This document shows, in pieces, positions 1 through 8,150 of a stretch of 64,000 bases of DNA. The notes under the pieces are model-generated. The model had not been told where the DNA came from. It made no database searches and saw only the letters and a list, made by a program, of their open reading frames with translations. Positions within the stretch are counted from its first letter, which is position 1; each line of letters starts with the position of its first letter. The stretch spans positions 2,722,001 to 2,786,000 of the forward strand of contig NZ_AP024355.1 in NCBI RefSeq assembly GCF_019704135.1, given 5' to 3'. The stretch is from Desulfuromonas versatilis. GTDB lineage: Bacteria > Desulfobacterota > Desulfuromonadia > Desulfuromonadales > NIT-T3. A program made the translations under genes and the position numbers.

Positions 1-591
1 GGCAATCAGGTTGTCACGGATCTGCGGAGAGCTGCCCTGCTGGGCCACAACCCCGTAACGACAGCCGAGAATCCGGCTGCCGCGGACCAGGGGGGAGGTC
101 CCGATGCAGAGAATGCCGGTTTCCGCCCTGGCAATTTCCGCCCCTTCGATCACCGAAGGCTCCGCCCGGTCGAGCAGGACCCCGGCCCAGGCGACAGCCT
201 CGCCCTCCGGCGCCCCCTCGGGGATGAAGCGGACCGGTTCCTGATCGGTGCCCGCTATTTCAAGGGCGCCCCGGACCAGCAGCTCAGTATCGGAAGAAAG
301 GTATTCGGGGTCGATCTTGGTGCTGTCGTCATATCGCACCCGTACTGTAGTGCCGGCCAGGATCCTCAGGGTGCTGCCCCTGGGCACCAGCACATCGCCG
401 ACCAGCACCACCTCGCCGGACCAGACGGTCAAACCGGAGAGGACCCCGACCGCCTCCAGTGGCTCCCGGGCCGGGCCGGCCGGGCTCTGCGCCGCAGGTG
501 CAGCCAGTCCGCCAGGCTCGGGAGCGCGGGAAACGGCGCAGCCGCCAAACCACACGCAAAGCAGCAGTGCTGCCAGCCGCAGCCCCGTCAT
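1..591 (-). CDS. Beta-helix repeat lipoprotein, C-terminal part missing (runs off left edge)
   Basis: Reading the minus strand from the ATG at 591 gives a hydrophobic signal segment ending in a lipobox-like FGGC, so the mature protein is probably a lipoprotein exported to the envelope. After about 60 residues the chain becomes a run of short, regularly spaced strands (WAGVLLDR, VIEGAEIARA, LVRGSRILG, IRDNLI), the look of a right-handed parallel beta-helix. The ATG overlaps the TGA of the upstream gene by 4 bp, so the two are probably translationally coupled. No enzyme motif is visible in the part present and I cannot assign a function. Confidence 0.7.
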   Translation of the reverse strand, partial: MTGLRLAALLLCVWFGGCAVSRAPEPGGLAAPAAQSPAGPAREPLEAVGVLSGLTVWSGEVVLVGDVLVPRGSTLRILAGTTVRVRYDDSTKIDPEYLSSDTELLVRGALEIAGTDQEPVRFIPEGAPEGEAVAWAGVLLDRAEPSVIEGAEIARAETGILCIGTSPLVRGSRILGCRYGVVAQQGSSPQIRDNLIA

Positions 592-1061
592 ATCCACCCC
601 TGGTCCATGAGGAAACGACGCGCCGCGGCGGCCGGCGGAGCCCCCGCCTCGACCCGGGCGGCCAGTTCGGCCACCTGCTCGCCCCTGAGCAGGCGGGCCA
701 ACTTGCGCAGGGCCGGGGCGACGGTGGTGAACTGCAGATCCTGCAGGGGGCGCTTGCCCGAGATCAGGGCCGGTCCCCCCTCCACGACCAGCAGGGCCGG
801 TTCAGCGACGGTATCTCCATCCCAGAACACCATGTCGACCCGCTCCGCCCGCAGCTCGACCAGCGGCTGCTTGCCGTTCAGCTCGACCCGCACCGATTCG
901 GTGCCGGTCTTCTCCTTGACGTAGAGGGACACCACCTCGTAGAGCACGTCCGCCCGGGCACCGGTGCCGGTCCCAAGGTAGAGCTTCGGTCCGAAACAGG
1001 CCTCGGCAGGCAAGGCAAAGGCGAGCAGGGAAACGAGCAGCAGCAGGAGAGATTGTCGCAT
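588..1061 (-). CDS. Small exported protein, possible periplasmic binding fold
   Basis: 157 residues from the ATG at 1061, which is followed at once by a signal peptide (MRQSLLLLLVSLLAFALP, then AEA-C). An upstream in-frame start would put extra residues before the signal and was rejected. The mature part (GPKLYLGTGTGARADVLYEV ... VELNGKQPLVELRAERVDMVFWDGD) has a weak resemblance to type 2 periplasmic binding proteins, but it is far shorter than a full receptor. It overlaps the beta-helix lipoprotein downstream by 4 bp, so the pair probably works together in the envelope. Function unknown. Confidence 0.65.
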   Translation of the reverse strand: MRQSLLLLLVSLLAFALPAEACFGPKLYLGTGTGARADVLYEVVSLYVKEKTGTESVRVELNGKQPLVELRAERVDMVFWDGDTVAEPALLVVEGGPALISGKRPLQDLQFTTVAPALRKLARLLRGEQVAELAARVEAGAPPAAAARRFLMDQGWI

Positions 1062-1179
1062 TGTTGAAATCCGGCCCGGGTAAGAAAAGGGAAACGGTTG
1101 TTGGCAGAAAAACCAGCAATTAGCGTACCATACCGGGCGCTTCGGAATCCAGAGGGGCAAATTGGAGAAAGACGGGAGC

Positions 1180-2544
1180 TCAGTCGAGCAGTCGGTATTT
1201 TTCCATCTTGTAGCGCAGGGTGGTGCGCTTGATCCCCAGCGCGGTGGCTGCCCGGGTCTGCGAGCCTTTCTCCCGATTGAGGGTCTGGATGATCAGCTGC
1301 CGCTCGAGGTCCTCGAGAATTTCGGTCAAACTGCCGCCGCGCTCGGGCAGCTCGAGGCAGATCTGATCCTGGCCGGAGAGCCCCTGCGGGAAATCTCGCG
1401 GGGTGATCACCTCACCCCGGGACAGGACCACCGCACGCTCCATGACGTTCTGCAGTTCGCGCACGTTGCCGGGCCATTCGTAGGCGAGCAGGCAGCTGAG
1501 CGCCCGGGGGGCGAGCTGATCCACCTTCTTGCCGGTTTCCAGGGCGTATTTCTGCAGAAAATGCCTAGCCAGCGCTTCGATATCCTCGCGCCGCTCCCGC
1601 AGTGGCGGCAGATGGATGTTGACCACGTTGAGCCGGTAGTAGAGGTCCTCGCGGAACCGCCCCCGTCGCACCTCCTCTTCGAGGTTCTTGTTGGTGGCGG
1701 CGACGATGCGCACGTCGCTATGGATGGTCTTGGTGCCTCCGACCCGCTCGAACTCGTGCTCCTGGATCACCCGCAGCAGCTTGACCTGGGCGTTGAGGCT
1801 CATTTCGCCCACCTCGTCGATGAACAGCGTCCCCTCGTGGGCCAGTTCGAAACGCCCCTTCTTGGTGGCCAGGGCCCCGGAGAAGGCCCCCTTTTCATGG
1901 CCGAACAGCTCGCTCTCGAGAACCCCCTCGGAGAGCGCCGCGCAGTTCAGCACGATAAAGGACTTCTCCTTGCGCGCCGAGCTGTAGTGGATGGAGCGGG
2001 CGACGAGTTCCTTGCCGGTGCCGCTTTCCCCGGTGACCAGCACGTTGGCGTTGCTCTGGGCAACCGAGGAGGCCACCTCGAACACCTGCTTCATCCCCTG
2101 GGAGGTGCCGATGATGCCGGAAAAGCTGTAGCGCTGCTCCAGTTCCTGGTGCAGGTAGCGGTTTTCGGCGAGCAGCCGCTCGCGCTCCAGGGCCTTGGCC
2201 ACGGTCAGCTTGATCTCGTCGGTTTCGAAAGGCTTGGTGATGTAGTCGTAGGCGCCGGCACGCAGGGCCTGCACGGCGCTCTCGACGGTCCCGTAGGCGG
2301 TGATGACGATGATCGGCAAACCCGGATCGAAGGACTTGATCTCCCGAAGCAGTTCCAGCCCCCCCATCCCCGGCATCTTGATGTCGGTAATGACCAGGTC
2401 GAACTCCTCGGCCCCAATCTGCTGAAGTGCCTCTTCCCCGGACCCGACAGTCAGGGTGTCATGCCCTTCCTTGGCAAGGACCCGGGCCAGCAGGCGACGC
2501 ATTCCCTCTTCGTCATCGACGATCAATATCCGTTCGGCGCCCAT
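1180..2544 (-). CDS. Sigma-54-dependent response regulator, NtrC family
   Basis: 454 residues. REC domain at about 1-120 with phospho-acceptor Asp54 (DLVITDIKMPG). AAA+ domain at about 140-380 with Walker A GESGTGKE and Walker B LFIDEVGEM. C-terminal Fis-type helix-turn-helix (RAATALGIKRTTLRYKM). The sigma-54 contact loop reads GAFSGA instead of the usual GAFTGA. The ATG at 2544 has a purine-rich ribosome site just upstream and lies 10 bp after the stop of the GGDEF gene, so the two are probably co-transcribed. No cognate kinase is adjacent. Its target promoters are unknown. Confidence 0.93.
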   Translation of the reverse strand: MGAERILIVDDEEGMRRLLARVLAKEGHDTLTVGSGEEALQQIGAEEFDLVITDIKMPGMGGLELLREIKSFDPGLPIIVITAYGTVESAVQALRAGAYDYITKPFETDEIKLTVAKALERERLLAENRYLHQELEQRYSFSGIIGTSQGMKQVFEVASSVAQSNANVLVTGESGTGKELVARSIHYSSARKEKSFIVLNCAALSEGVLESELFGHEKGAFSGALATKKGRFELAHEGTLFIDEVGEMSLNAQVKLLRVIQEHEFERVGGTKTIHSDVRIVAATNKNLEEEVRRGRFREDLYYRLNVVNIHLPPLRERREDIEALARHFLQKYALETGKKVDQLAPRALSCLLAYEWPGNVRELQNVMERAVVLSRGEVITPRDFPQGLSGQDQICLELPERGGSLTEILEDLERQLIIQTLNREKGSQTRAATALGIKRTTLRYKMEKYRLLD

Positions 2545-2554
2545 CCAATCCCCC

Positions 2555-3631
2555 TCATGAGACGTAGTAGACCTTGTTCTTCCCCTCGTGTTTGGCCTTG
2601 TACAGCAGCTCATCCACCGTCCCCATCAGGGCATCGGGATCTTTGCCGTCGATGGGGTAACAGGCGACGCCGGCGCTGACGGTCAATCCGCAGGCGGCAA
2701 ATTCGCCGAGCAGGCCAGGCGTCTCCTTCTCTACGGCGGACCGGGCCCGTTCGGCGGCGACGATGGCATCGTCGATGATGGTCTCGGGCAAAATCGCAAT
2801 GAATTCTTCGCCGCCGTAGCGAAATACCAGGTCGCATTCGCGCAGCGCGCTTTCCAGTATCCCGGTGACCGCCAGCAGGGCCTTGTCCCCGTTGGGGTGA
2901 CCGTAGGTGTCGTTGAACTGCTTGAAGTTGTCGACGTCGAACATGACCAGGGCCAGCGGCTTATTGTGGCGCCGTGCCCTGAGCATTTCGTCCTTGAGCA
3001 TCTTTTTGAACTGCCGGTGGTTGTACAGCCCGGTCAGCCCGTCGGTACAGGCGAGGCGCTGGGCCCTCTGGTGCAGGCAGGCGTTGTCGACACTCATTGC
3101 CGCAAAAGAGGCCAGCACAGAAAGCAATTGCAGACGTTCCCTGGAAAACCGCCGGGGTTCAAAGGCATCCAGGTAGAGGACCCCGAGGACCTTGTTCTGG
3201 ATTTTCAGGGGGACGCAGATCAGCGAGCGAATCCCTTCCTGGATGGCCAGGGGATTATTGAAAAAAACTGCCGTTCCGGTGTCCTCGACCACAAAGGGCT
3301 CCCCCTCGCTGAGGATCCGGTCGGTCAGCCCCCCTTTGCTTACCAACCAGGTGCTTCTGGCCACGAAAGCCTTGCTCAGGCCGCTGTGAGCGTGCAGGGT
3401 CATTTCGTTGCGGGACTCTTCGTACAGGGCAATGCTCCCGGCGGGCATGTCCATGATGGCCATGGCGCTGCCGAGTATATTCTGCAGCACCTCGTCGAGG
3501 TCCAGCGAGGAGACGACTACCTGGGCGACACTCAATAGGTCCTTCAGGCCGCGAATTTCCTGCTCCAGAAACTGCCGATTCTGTTCCCTGCCCTCCATCG
3601 GCCCGCCTTTCAGAAATTCCAACTTGGACAT
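2555..3631 (-). CDS. GAF-GGDEF diguanylate cyclase
   Basis: Makes c-di-GMP from two GTP. A short N-terminal helix is followed by a GAF sensor domain (about 35-185) and a GGDEF domain (about 195-355). The active-site loop is YGGEEF and the metal/GTP-binding segment is FDVDNFKQFNDTYGH. The inhibitory I-site RxxD (RECD) lies five residues before GGEEF, so feedback inhibition is expected. A second ATG at 3598 has a better ribosome site (AAAGG) and may be the true start. It sits upstream of the NtrC-type activator in the same direction, a likely two-gene unit. Confidence 0.92.
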   Translation of the reverse strand: MSKLEFLKGGPMEGREQNRQFLEQEIRGLKDLLSVAQVVVSSLDLDEVLQNILGSAMAIMDMPAGSIALYEESRNEMTLHAHSGLSKAFVARSTWLVSKGGLTDRILSEGEPFVVEDTGTAVFFNNPLAIQEGIRSLICVPLKIQNKVLGVLYLDAFEPRRFSRERLQLLSVLASFAAMSVDNACLHQRAQRLACTDGLTGLYNHRQFKKMLKDEMLRARRHNKPLALVMFDVDNFKQFNDTYGHPNGDKALLAVTGILESALRECDLVFRYGGEEFIAILPETIIDDAIVAAERARSAVEKETPGLLGEFAACGLTVSAGVACYPIDGKDPDALMGTVDELLYKAKHEGKNKVYYVS

Positions 3632-3674
3632 TTAAAAACCAAGAGGCCCTGATTCTTAGCACGTCATGCGAAAT

Positions 3675-3710
3675 ATTGTAAAGCACTATTTAACTACTTG
3701 ATTTTACAAT
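3675..3710. promoter_or_regulatory. Inverted repeat upstream of the GGDEF gene
   Basis: ATTGTAAA at 3675-3682 is repeated in inverted form as TTTACAAT at 3703-3710, in an AT-rich stretch about 45 bp before the GGDEF start. It could be a regulator site or part of the promoter region for the minus-strand pair. No known regulator motif was recognised. Confidence 0.3.
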
Positions 3711-3824
3711 AGGTGTTTACCCGAGAGCAAGTCAGTTGCCTGATCGGCCCCAGCCGGCTGGCCCAAGGCGCTGCGGGCCGTTCGCGCCTTAAGTGACGGG
3801 GATGAAATGATTTTTTCGAACTGC

Positions 3825-3853
3825 TTGACAGCCACGAGATATTGTGGTTTAAA
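3825..3853 (+). promoter_or_regulatory. Sigma-70-type promoter of nrdJ
   Basis: A perfect -35 TTGACA (3825-3830), a 17-bp spacer and a -10 TTTAAA (3848-3853). It lies about 110 bp before the nrdJ ATG, and its spacer is the first NrdR-like box. Confidence 0.7.
3832..3847 (+). promoter_or_regulatory. NrdR box 1 (predicted)
   Basis: CCACGAGATATTGTGG fits the 16-bp NrdR consensus (acaCwAtATaTwGtgt) at its core positions. It fills the spacer of the nrdJ promoter, so bound repressor would block RNA polymerase. Confidence 0.65.
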
Positions 3854-3863
3854 AATGCAGCCA

Positions 3864-3879
3864 CCACAGAATATAGTTT
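3864..3879 (+). promoter_or_regulatory. NrdR box 2 (predicted)
   Basis: CCACAGAATATAGTTT is a weaker match to the same 16-bp motif. It starts 32 bp (about three helical turns) after box 1. NrdR sites typically come in such phased pairs, which supports both calls. Confidence 0.55.
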
Positions 3880-3960
3880 TTTTCTGAAATTTCAACTCGC
3901 ACGCCCATATCCTTGTTTCACCGACTGAAAACCACCGACCCAGCAAAAGGACACCGACCG

Positions 3961-6195
3961 ATGAAATTGACGGCCGACCAGAACACCCTGCCCCTGAGCA
4001 AAAACGCCCTCACCGTCCTCGAACGCAGGTACCTGAAACGGAACAGCGAGGGAAAGGTCCTCGAAACCCCCGCCGACATGTTTCGCCGGGTCGCCGAGGC
4101 GATCGCCGCCGCCGAATCGCGCCTTGGCACAGGAAACGATCCGCAATCCCTGGCCGCCGAGTTTTACCAGATGATGACCTCCCTCGAGTTTCTGCCCAAC
4201 TCGCCGACCCTGATGAACGCCGGGCGCGAGCTCGGCCAGCTATCGGCCTGCTTTGTGCTGCCGGTGGGCGATTCGATGGAGAGCATCTTCGAGGCCATCA
4301 AGCAGACCGCCCTGATCCACAAAAGCGGCGGCGGCACCGGCTTTTCCTTCTCCCGGGTGCGCCCGGCTAACGACGTGGTCCGTTCCACCAGCGGCGTCTC
4401 CTCGGGCCCGCTCTCGTTCATGAAAGTCTTCGACGCCGCCACCGAAACCATCAAGCAGGGCGGCACCCGGCGCGGGGCCAACATGGGGATCCTGCGGGTC
4501 GACCACCCCGACATCATGGACTTCATCATGGCCAAGCGGGACCAGACGGTCCTGACCAACTTCAACATCTCCGTCGGACTCACCGAAGCGTTCATGGATG
4601 CCGTGGAATCCGGGGGGGAGTACGACATCGTCAACCCCCGCACCGGGGAGCCGGTGAAAAAGATGCCGGCGCGCAAGGTTTTCGAGCACATCGTCGACCT
4701 GGCCTGGACCAACGGCGAACCGGGGATCATCTTCCTCGACCGGCTCAACCGCGACAACCCCACCCCGCACGTGGGCGAGATCGAGGCCACCAACCCCTGC
4801 GGCGAGCAGCCCCTGCTCCCCTACGAATCGTGCAACCTGGGCTCGATCAACCTGGCCCGCCTGGTTACCCCCGAGGGCCAGGTGGACTGGGACAGGCTCA
4901 AGCATATCGTGGCGCTCGCGGCCCGGTTCCTCGACAACGTCATCGAGGTCAACAACTACCCCATCCCCGAAATCGACCAGATGACCCGCGCCAACCGCAA
5001 GGTGGGCCTGGGGGTGATGGGCTGGGCCGACATGCTGATTCTGCTTGGCATCGCCTACAACAGCCCCGAGGCTGCCGCCCTGGGCGAGAAGATCATGAAG
5101 TTCATCACCGAGGAGGCGCGCAGCACCTCCCGCCAACTGGCCGCCGAGCGCGGCGCCTTCCCCAACCACAAGGGGAGCATTTTCGACAAGAAAGGCGCCA
5201 AGCCCCTGCGCAACGCCACCAGCACCACCATCGCGCCGACCGGGACCATCAGCATCATCGCCAACACCTCCAGCGGCATCGAACCGCTGTTCGCGGTCTC
5301 CTACGTGCGCCAGGTGCTCGACAACGACGTGCTGGTGGAAGTCCATCCGCTCTTCGAAAAGCTCGCCAAGGAGCGCGGCTTCTACTCCCCCGAGCTGATG
5401 AAGGTCATCGCCGAACACGGCACCGTGAAGGATATCGCGGAAATCCCCGAGGATGTGCGCCGACTGTTCGTCACGGCTCATGACATCACCCCGGAAGACC
5501 ACATCCGGATGCAGGCCGCTTTCCAGACCCATACCGACAACGCGGTTTCCAAGACCGTGAACTTCTGCAACACGGCCTCCAGGGAGGACGTGGCCACGGT
5601 CTATCGCCTGGCTTACCGGGAGGGCTGCAAGGGCGTCACCATTTACCGGGACGGCTCGCGGGACATGCAGGTGTTGTCGGTCGCCAAGAAAGAAGAAAAG
5701 CAGGAGGCCGAGAAGGCGGTGCCCATGGAATCGCACAAGGCCGGGCGCAAGCGCGAACGGCCCCGGGCCCTGCGCGGCGCCACCTACCAGATGGAAACCG
5801 GCTGCGGCCCCCTCTACGTCACCATCAACGAGGACACCTCGGGCCTGTTCGAGCTGTTCACCACCATGGGCAAGGCCGGCGGCTGCGCCGCTTCCCAGTG
5901 CGAGGCCATCGGGCGGCTGGTGTCCCTGGCCTGGCGCAGCGGGGTTCAGGCCCGCCAGGCGGTCAAGCAGATGATCGGCATCACCTGCCATAAGCCCGCC
6001 GGGTTCGGCGACAACCGCATCACCTCCTGTGCCGACGCCGTGGCCAAAGCGATCCAGCTGCACATGCTCCCCGAAGGGGAAGCCCCCACCAAGTACGTGC
6101 TCAACGGCGGCGCCTGTCCCGAATGCGGCGGGCCGGTCGAACACGAGGGCGGCTGCTGCGTCTGCCACTCCTGCGGCTACTCCGAGTGCGCCTGA
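3961..6195 (+). CDS. nrdJ: Vitamin B12-dependent (class II) ribonucleotide reductase
   Basis: 744 residues. Reduces ribonucleotides to deoxyribonucleotides using adenosylcobalamin, independent of oxygen. The active-site segments are clear: SACFVLPVGDSMESI near residue 95, the radical/catalytic loop NPCGEQPLLPYESCNLGSIN, and ATSTTIAPTGTIS in the phosphate-binding region. A TSCPD-type domain follows (YQMETGCGPLYVTINEDTSG). The tail is a Cys-rich element (CPECGG ... CCVCHSCGYSECA) of the kind that re-reduces the active site or binds metal. The ATG at 3961 has AAGGA upstream. Probably repressed by NrdR through the two boxes in its promoter; nrdR itself is not in the window. Confidence 0.97.
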   Translation: MKLTADQNTLPLSKNALTVLERRYLKRNSEGKVLETPADMFRRVAEAIAAAESRLGTGNDPQSLAAEFYQMMTSLEFLPNSPTLMNAGRELGQLSACFVLPVGDSMESIFEAIKQTALIHKSGGGTGFSFSRVRPANDVVRSTSGVSSGPLSFMKVFDAATETIKQGGTRRGANMGILRVDHPDIMDFIMAKRDQTVLTNFNISVGLTEAFMDAVESGGEYDIVNPRTGEPVKKMPARKVFEHIVDLAWTNGEPGIIFLDRLNRDNPTPHVGEIEATNPCGEQPLLPYESCNLGSINLARLVTPEGQVDWDRLKHIVALAARFLDNVIEVNNYPIPEIDQMTRANRKVGLGVMGWADMLILLGIAYNSPEAAALGEKIMKFITEEARSTSRQLAAERGAFPNHKGSIFDKKGAKPLRNATSTTIAPTGTISIIANTSSGIEPLFAVSYVRQVLDNDVLVEVHPLFEKLAKERGFYSPELMKVIAEHGTVKDIAEIPEDVRRLFVTAHDITPEDHIRMQAAFQTHTDNAVSKTVNFCNTASREDVATVYRLAYREGCKGVTIYRDGSRDMQVLSVAKKEEKQEAEKAVPMESHKAGRKRERPRALRGATYQMETGCGPLYVTINEDTSGLFELFTTMGKAGGCAASQCEAIGRLVSLAWRSGVQARQAVKQMIGITCHKPAGFGDNRITSCADAVAKAIQLHMLPEGEAPTKYVLNGGACPECGGPVEHEGGCCVCHSCGYSECA

Positions 6196-6234
6196 GCCCA
6201 ACGCGGCTCAAAGTCCGGCCCTGGAGCCAAAAAT

Positions 6235-6280
6235 AAAATGGCCGTCTTTGCCGAACATGGGCAAAGACGGCCGTTTTATT
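6235..6280. terminator. Bidirectional rho-independent terminator
   Basis: Arms GGCCGTCTTTGCC and GGGCAAAGACGGCC, flanked by an A run on the left and a T run on the right. It serves nrdJ on the plus strand and the convergent REC-PilZ gene on the minus strand. Confidence 0.85.
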
Positions 6281-6366
6281 TGAATTCCGTGCCGGTCGCG
6301 GAGTTTGGGCAAGTTACTCAAGCGTCCCGGAACCGAGCGCCGATCAGGCCCTCTTTCTTACCGCCC

Positions 6367-7059
6367 TCAGGAAATTCCTGCGCCTCCCAGGACCCGCGCG
6401 ATCCGCTGCGCCGCCTCGGCCCGCAACAGGCGAAATTCCACTCCCACGCCTTGGGGAAGCCTGGCACTGCTGCGCACCGGCCCGCTGTTTTCCCAGGCAA
6501 CCCGTGCGTTGAGTTCGAGCCCCTCGAGCCCAGGCAACTGCAGGGAGAGTTTCAAGCGGGCCTCGGCAGCCAATTTTTCCACGGTTTCCAGGAACAGCCC
6601 GTTCTGGCTGAGGTTGACCCCACGCGCCTCGAAGCTCTTGCCGTCCACCCTGACAGTGACCGCAAAAGAGGTGGCGCAGCGCGGCTCACGACGTTCGATA
6701 ATCGGGTGGAAACGCCTCCCCACTTCCAGAAAAGCTCTGCGGTCCAAAGGTTTGGTGAGGACGCCGTCGCAACCCGCCGCCCGGCAATCATCGACCCCGG
6801 TTTCCCGGCTGGGAGCAAATACCATGATCACGGGGATGGATCGGTGTTCCGGGTTAGCCTTGAGAATCCGGCAACAGGTGATTCCATCCATCACCGGCAT
6901 GTTCACATCCATGAAGATCAGGTCCGGGCGCTCCAAGGCAACACGTTCAAGGGCCTCCTGGCCGTTCCGCGCGGTCTGGATGGTCGCCCTGGTCGGTTTG
7001 AGGAGATCTTTTTGCACCTCGATAAAAAATTCGACATCATCAACCAGCAAAATGTTCAA
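6367..7059 (-). CDS. Response regulator with C-terminal PilZ domain
   Basis: 230 residues. REC domain with phospho-acceptor Asp51 (LIFMDVNMPVMDG) and the conserved Lys in LTKPLD. A PilZ domain follows: the basic RxxxR-type entry (ERREPR) and the NLSQNG box (matching [D/N]xSxxG) that bind c-di-GMP in this family. No DNA-binding domain is present, so output is probably by protein contact. The start is TTG at 7059, chosen because AGGGGG lies eight bases upstream. Stand-alone gene, convergent with nrdJ. Confidence 0.88.
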   Translation of the reverse strand: MNILLVDDVEFFIEVQKDLLKPTRATIQTARNGQEALERVALERPDLIFMDVNMPVMDGITCCRILKANPEHRSIPVIMVFAPSRETGVDDCRAAGCDGVLTKPLDRRAFLEVGRRFHPIIERREPRCATSFAVTVRVDGKSFEARGVNLSQNGLFLETVEKLAAEARLKLSLQLPGLEGLELNARVAWENSGPVRSSARLPQGVGVEFRLLRAEAAQRIARVLGGAGIS

Positions 7060-7225
7060 GCTTACGTCCCCCTGCCGACAGCAAAATGGTGGGTTTAATA
7101 GATGACATTAATTCTCCGCGCCCAATAAAGCAATATTTTTAATAATTCAACCCGCTAGAGAGCCCGCCCTGCCCCCCCGGCCGCGGGTTCCTGGTCCGGG
7201 TGAATTGACCGGAATCGGGTTCGAC

Positions 7226-7255
7226 TTGCCAAGGGGGAGTTTTTTCTGCTATTAA
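7226..7255 (+). promoter_or_regulatory. Sigma-70-type promoter
   Basis: TTGCCA at 7226-7231 and TATTAA at 7250-7255 with an 18-bp spacer, about 45 bp before the start of the small exported protein. Confidence 0.45.
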
Positions 7256-7299
7256 CCAGGTCTACCTTCCAATACATTATTTCCCAAAAGGAGTACCCC

Positions 7300-7743
7300 A
7301 TGTTGCGCGACAGGAAGAAAGGGTTCCAGCTGCTGTTCGCCACCATCACTCTCGTCGCCGCCTGCGGACTGCTGTCCCCCCGGGCCATGGCGGCCCAGGA
7401 GCCACGCGCTCCGGAACTGGCCATCGACGTGCTGAACGGCGGCATCATCATCAACATCGAAAACACCCCCAAGGCAGACTTCGAGGCCTACCACCCGCTG
7501 CGCAGCAGCATCATCTACATCAACGACCGCCCCATCTACCTCATCGATTACACCAGCAACCCCCAGGTCAAGTATCGAACCGAAACCTTCAACATGGACG
7601 CCAAGGTCAAAAGGTATGTGTTCCGCCACCAGCCGGCCATTTCGATCGAGAACGGCGACCGGATTTTTATCGAATGGATCACCAACGCCGACGAGAGGCA
7701 CATCGGCCGGATCCTCTCCAACAGCGTGGTATGGCAGCAATGA
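7300..7743 (+). CDS. Small exported protein of unknown function
   Basis: 147 residues with a good ribosome site (AAAAGGAG) before the ATG. The N-terminus is a signal peptide: basic RDRKKG, a hydrophobic stretch, and a likely cut after RAMA. The mature domain of about 115 residues is rich in beta-strand patterns (GIIINIEN, SSIIYINDRPIYLIDY, RIFIEWIT). It has no Cys and no catalytic motif I recognise. It precedes the YcgN-type gene by about 80 bp and may share its transcript. Confidence 0.7.
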   Translation: MLRDRKKGFQLLFATITLVAACGLLSPRAMAAQEPRAPELAIDVLNGGIIINIENTPKADFEAYHPLRSSIIYINDRPIYLIDYTSNPQVKYRTETFNMDAKVKRYVFRHQPAISIENGDRIFIEWITNADERHIGRILSNSVVWQQ

Positions 7744-7824
7744 ACAGTCGCTTGCCGACGCCCGGGGTCGATTTTATACTGAATGGGCCCGCAATCTCGA
7801 ACCATGGATGAGCGCAGGAAAATG

Positions 7825-8097
7825 ATGGACAGCCCTTCCGAGCATGGCTGGGAGGACCTCTGCCGCCGCTGCGGGGAGTGCTGCTTCGAGAAGTGGGTGG
7901 ATGACCACGGTGACATTCACCCCACGGCGATCCCCTGCCGCTTCCTCGACATCATCACCCGCGAGTGCAAGGTCTACCACAAGCGTCTCGAGGTCGGCGA
8001 AGGTTGTGTCAAACTTACACCCCAGGTGGTTGAGGTTGTCCAGTGGCTCCCCGAGAATTGTGCTTACCGGCGACGGGTGCACGGTTCGGACGGCTAG
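7825..8097 (+). CDS. YcgN/UPF0260-like Cys-rich protein
   Basis: About 90 residues with the CxxCGxCC motif (CRRCGECC) followed by KWVDDHGDIHPTAIPCRFLD, ECKVYHKR, GCVKLTP and WLPENCAYR. These spaced Cys and flanking residues are the signature of the YcgN (UPF0260) branch of the zinc/iron-chelating CxxCxxCC proteins. The metal and role are not established. The ATG at 7825 was chosen because AGGA lies five bases upstream; starts at 7804 and 7822 are also in frame. Confidence 0.8.
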   Translation: MDSPSEHGWEDLCRRCGECCFEKWVDDHGDIHPTAIPCRFLDIITRECKVYHKRLEVGEGCVKLTPQVVEVVQWLPENCAYRRRVHGSDG

Positions 8098-8150
8098 GAG
8101 GCTGCGGGACTGGCTCGGACAAGTTCCCCCACACATTCAGGAGCCTTCAA

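Noticed and set aside
3632-3960. Cobalamin riboswitch before the B12-dependent reductase
   Set aside because: Looked for the B12-box and its paired arms; not present. The region holds a promoter and NrdR-like sites instead.
4240-6201. A 653-codon open frame on the minus strand across nrdJ
   Set aside because: Low-complexity Gly/Val/Asp-rich translation typical of the antisense of a GC-rich gene; nrdJ on the plus strand has all its motifs.
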